A DNA stretch of 64,000 nt from Gossypium raimondii (lineage: Eukaryota; Streptophyta; Magnoliopsida; Malvales; Malvaceae): NCBI RefSeq assembly GCF_025698545.1, contig NC_068571.1, positions 45,355,733 to 45,419,732 of the forward strand, written 5' to 3'. The notes beneath the pieces were generated by a model, which saw nothing but the letters and a program-made list of their open reading frames with translations, was not told where the DNA came from and ran no database searches. A program made the position numbers and the translations under genes. This document shows positions 61,190 through 64,000 of the stretch, in pieces (the first letter of the stretch is position 1; each line of letters opens with the position of its first letter).

Positions 61190-61560
61190 AATTAGAATGT
61201 TTTGAATTAGAAGGACTAAATTGTAAAGATTTCAAAACATGAGTTTTAGGATGATTATATGATTTGAGAATTTAAAATTCTGAAAACAGAATATGAAAGT
61301 TTAATGGTTCAAAATCAGGGACTAATTTGTGGAAATTTTGACAATTTTAGTTGTAGAATCTGAAAAAAAAATGCAAACGGGATTTAAGACCTGAATTGTA
61401 AAAGAAGAATATCCGATTTATAGGGACTGAATTGTAAAACTATGTAAATTTAGGATTTTAGGGATTAAATCATAAAAACTATAAAATTTGAATTTCAGGG
61501 ATTGTTTTATGAAAACGGTAAAACCTGAGGCATAGGGACTGTTTTGTAAATTTTGAAACA
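61190..61560 (+). repeat. Degenerate phrase repeat (agggact-aattgtaaa)
   Basis: Five to six diverged copies of a unit carrying (a)ggact(a/g)aattgtaaa or agggatt...: seen near 61205, 61316, 61423, 61480, 61496 and 61534. Spacing is irregular, so this is a decayed tandem array or a repeat typical of old LTRs. Confidence 0.45.
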
Positions 61561-62441
61561 TTTAAGTATAAACATGAACATAATTATTATATATTTGATT
61601 CCATAAAATATTTGATAAATAAACATGTATGAAATTAAATGGTAGAAATTTGAAATTAATAAGTTAGATTGGTCTGTGATTTGGAATATTTGTTTAAGTT
61701 ATAAATACTAATTTGTGATGAATTAATGAGAATAAATAAAATTAAATCTTAAGACTATGAAATAAGCTCGGATGGTGGATATATGTATAAATTTTTATAA
61801 CAAACACAAAATAAATTTTCAAAGGTTGAAATTGAGTCAACCCCATTCTTGACATTTTTGAGCTCTAGACGAAATAATAAATCATGGTCCTTTTAAAAAA
61901 AATAGAAAATCTAATATAATAAAATAAAAAAATTGTTACCCCTTTTCTTTTTCTTTTTCTTTTTTTTTTGTCTGCATCGATAAGAAAACTTAAAAAATTG
62001 AAGATTTTTTTTTTGCACGTTAAAAGTTGAAATTTTTTTTTAAACCCCTTGCAACCATAGGCCTTAGACAACCGCACTCCCAAACTACCTCAGAATCGGG
62101 CCTGAATTGAGTCCAACAATAATATATTAAGTGCCAAAATATTATAAAAGATTTTAAAAAGTTTTACTGTAATATTCCTAATTATTAAATCGGATAAGAG
62201 ATACTACATAGTATATAAATTATATAACTGAAAGCTCAATTTCACGTGATAAGATTCGAATTCGAGTATAAGGAACTAAATAAAATTACATCTAGTTTCA
62301 TAGAAATAACAAATTTTGCTATAAATATAATTTGAAAGTAACAATAAAAATAAAAAATACAAACTTAGGTGTTAAAAATAAAAATTAAGTAAAATGAAGT
62401 TTTCGGATAGTAGTATAGTTAAAAAGAGAAAGATAGGTCGG

Positions 62442-63884
62442 TCATGCCACAGCAGGCATGTTCTTAAGCCAAGGATCAAGCGGCTTCCCAATGGAATACA
62501 CAATAAAACCAATGTCCCTCAACATCTCCACATTCACGACATTCCGGCCATCAAACACAAATGCCGGCTTCTGCATATTGTCGAAAATTCTCCGGTAATC
62601 AAGCGTCTTGAATTCATCCCATTCAGTAAGAATACACAAAGCATGAGCATCCTTGCTTGCTTCATAAGCATCCCAAGCAATACTCACTTGCTTCACACCG
62701 GTTGGACTCATGGGCTGAAGATGAATTGGATGATCCCAATCAAACTTGTTCATCGTCAAATCCCGCTGAATCTGATCCGCAGTCGCCTGCGGATCGTAAA
62801 TACTCAACCGAGCCTTATCCCCCAACAAGCCTTTACATACGTCAATAGCCGGAGTCTCCCGTGTATCACCCGTATCTTTCTTGAATGCAAATCCCATTAT
62901 ACCAATTTTCTTGCCGGAAACCGTGTTGAACATCGACGAGACCACCCTATTTACAAATCGATTCTTTTGATAATCATTCACTTTAATCACTTGTTTCCAA
63001 TAATTTGCAACTTCGGCTAATCCATTACATTCACATATATATACTAAATTCAATATATCCTTTTGAAAACAAGATCCACCAAACCCAACACTAGCATTCA
63101 AGAACTTTGGTCCAATCCTCGAGTCCTTACCGACGGCATGGGAAACCTGTGAAACATCGGCACCGGTAGCTTCACATAGAGCTGACATTGCATTAACCGA
63201 TGAAATCCGTTGAGCTAAAAATGCATTAGCCGCAAGTTTAGAAAGCTCGGCAGACCAAAGATTAGTCGTAATGATACGATCTTCAGGTACCCAATGAGCA
63301 TAAACATCTTTCAATGCTTGAATTGCCTTTAAACCATCAGGGGTTTCCCTTCCACCAATAAGAACCCTGTCTGGTTTAAACAGATCTTGAATTGCAGTCC
63401 CTTCGGCAAGAAATTCTGGGTTGGATAGAATTTGATATTTGATCCCTTTGCTGTTATGTGTCAAGATCCGTTCGATAGCTTCGGCTGTTTTGACCGGAAC
63501 CGTCGATTTCTCGACGACGATTTTGTTGGATTTTGATACATCAGCAATCATCCTTGCTGCACTTTCCCAATATGTGAGGTCTGCAGCTTTGCCAGCACCG
63601 AGACCTCGGGTTTTGGTGGGTGTGTTTACAGAGACAAAGATTATGTCTGCTTCGGAGACATGTTTTTCTATGTCGGTGCTGAAGAACAGGTTCCTTCCCT
63701 TGCATTGTTTGACCACTTCATTAAGACCTGGCTCGTAGATTGGTAATTGATCACTGTTCCAGGCTGAGATTCGAGTAACCGAGATGTCAACAACGACAAC
63801 TTCAATGGAGGGACAGTTGAGTGCAATGACTGCCATTGTTGGACCTCCAACATAACCAGCTCCAATACAACAAATCTTCACCAT
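62442..63884 (-). CDS. UGD: UDP-glucose 6-dehydrogenase
   Basis: Cytosolic enzyme oxidising UDP-glucose to UDP-glucuronate with two NAD+, feeding pectin and hemicellulose synthesis. 480 residues with no intron in the coding region, the usual length and layout for plant UGDs. Seen: an NAD-binding GAGYVGG (residues 8-14), Asp at the end of beta-2 (VVVVDIS), [38 protein letters not shown] with Glu161, [15 protein letters not shown] with the catalytic Lys216, and [11 protein letters not shown] with the catalytic nucleophile Cys272 and Asp276. The C-terminal UDP-binding domain includes [17 protein letters not shown]. Upstream on the minus strand, an acceptor-like GTTGTAG at about 63892-63898 suggests a leader intron, as is common in plant UGD genes; its promoter lies outside the window. 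No broken motif found. Confidence 0.97.
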   Translation of the reverse strand: MVKICCIGAGYVGGPTMAVIALNCPSIEVVVVDISVTRISAWNSDQLPIYEPGLNEVVKQCKGRNLFFSTDIEKHVSEADIIFVSVNTPTKTRGLGAGKAADLTYWESAARMIADVSKSNKIVVEKSTVPVKTAEAIERILTHNSKGIKYQILSNPEFLAEGTAIQDLFKPDRVLIGGRETPDGLKAIQALKDVYAHWVPEDRIITTNLWSAELSKLAANAFLAQRISSVNAMSALCEATGADVSQVSHAVGKDSRIGPKFLNASVGFGGSCFQKDILNLVYICECNGLAEVANYWKQVIKVNDYQKNRFVNRVVSSMFNTVSGKKIGIMGFAFKKDTGDTRETPAIDVCKGLLGDKARLSIYDPQATADQIQRDLTMNKFDWDHPIHLQPMSPTGVKQVSIAWDAYEASKDAHALCILTEWDEFKTLDYRRIFDNMQKPAFVFDGRNVVNVEMLRDIGFIVYSIGKPLDPWLKNMPAVA

Positions 63885-64000
63885 TTCTTCACTTTCCTAC
63901 AACCTTAAAACAAGGAAAAAGCTTTATGTTAGACTTAAATTATCTTGGGAAAACAAACATAAACCAGCAACCTACTGAAACAGTGCATGCAATGATAAAA

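Larger units (their letters stand above)
59049..62441. other. Intergenic, AT-rich, repeat-derived
   Basis: The LRR-gene 3' UTR lies just after 59048. 59965-60283 is a fold-back element. 60830-61770 reads like worn LTR DNA, with an 'agggact-aattgtaaa' phrase recurring about every 55-65 bases between 61190 and 61560. 61930-61980 is a (T/C)n run. The UGDH 3' UTR should occupy the last 100-200 bases before 62442. No gene seen. Confidence 0.55.

Noticed and set aside
62394..63020. Long open frame of 208 codons on the plus strand
   Set aside because: It is antisense to the well-supported UGDH gene and has no recognisable domain.

Overview
This is nuclear DNA from a dicot plant. It is AT-rich, carries intron-rich genes with plant-type splice sites, and holds many decayed transposable elements. 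The style of the repeats (a Ty3/gypsy LTR starting TGTAACACCCC, and a Mutator-like element carrying a plant-mobile-domain gene) fits cotton (Gossypium, Malvaceae) best, but the species is an inference. No bacterial, organellar, tRNA, rRNA or CRISPR features were seen.

Genes, left to right: (1) 124-2645, minus, a PIF/UNE10-type bHLH phytochrome-interacting factor, with its 3' end outside the window; (2) 12544-23093, minus, lysosomal-type alpha-N-acetylglucosaminidase (NAGLU, GH89), 19 exons and 804 codons, with one apparent GA donor site; (3) 25764-27708, minus, a remorin-family protein, 4 exons; (4) 33670-36092, plus, a protein with four U1/matrin-type C2H2 fingers, 3 exons; (5) 48765-51070, plus, a SNAP33-type Qb+Qc SNARE, 5 exons; (6) 54813-59048, plus, a secreted leucine-rich-repeat protein, 11 exons, mostly one LRR per 72-bp exon; (7) 62442-63884, minus, UDP-glucose 6-dehydrogenase with an intronless coding region. 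Exon boundaries were read by hand. Every model keeps frame across all joins, using GT-AG except for the one NAGLU intron.

Mobile DNA fills most of the rest. The largest piece is a 9.77-kb Mutator-like element (37044-46809) with long terminal inverted repeats and a near-perfect 9-bp target duplication. It carries a broken mudrA-type transposase on the plus strand and, tail-to-tail with it, a broken plant-mobile-domain (PMD) gene on the minus strand. The PMD gene is split by a 2.9-kb solo gypsy LTR with a perfect 5-bp target duplication, and that LTR contains an array of hairpin-forming repeats. Other elements are a 5'-truncated LINE (7436-8890), a Tourist-like MITE whose empty site is visible in a neighbouring repeat copy (11425-11563), a copia/gypsy chimera inside a NAGLU intron (19240-20380), a hAT-type MITE with a perfect 8-bp target duplication (32779-33172), probable hAT-like elements at 52117-53594 and 56323-56599, and several families dispersed through the introns.

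The genes are unrelated housekeeping, signalling and trafficking genes with no sign of a shared pathway. The candidates for something new are the PMD-carrying Mutator element and its nested insertions, the GA-AG intron in NAGLU, and the chimeric retroelement.
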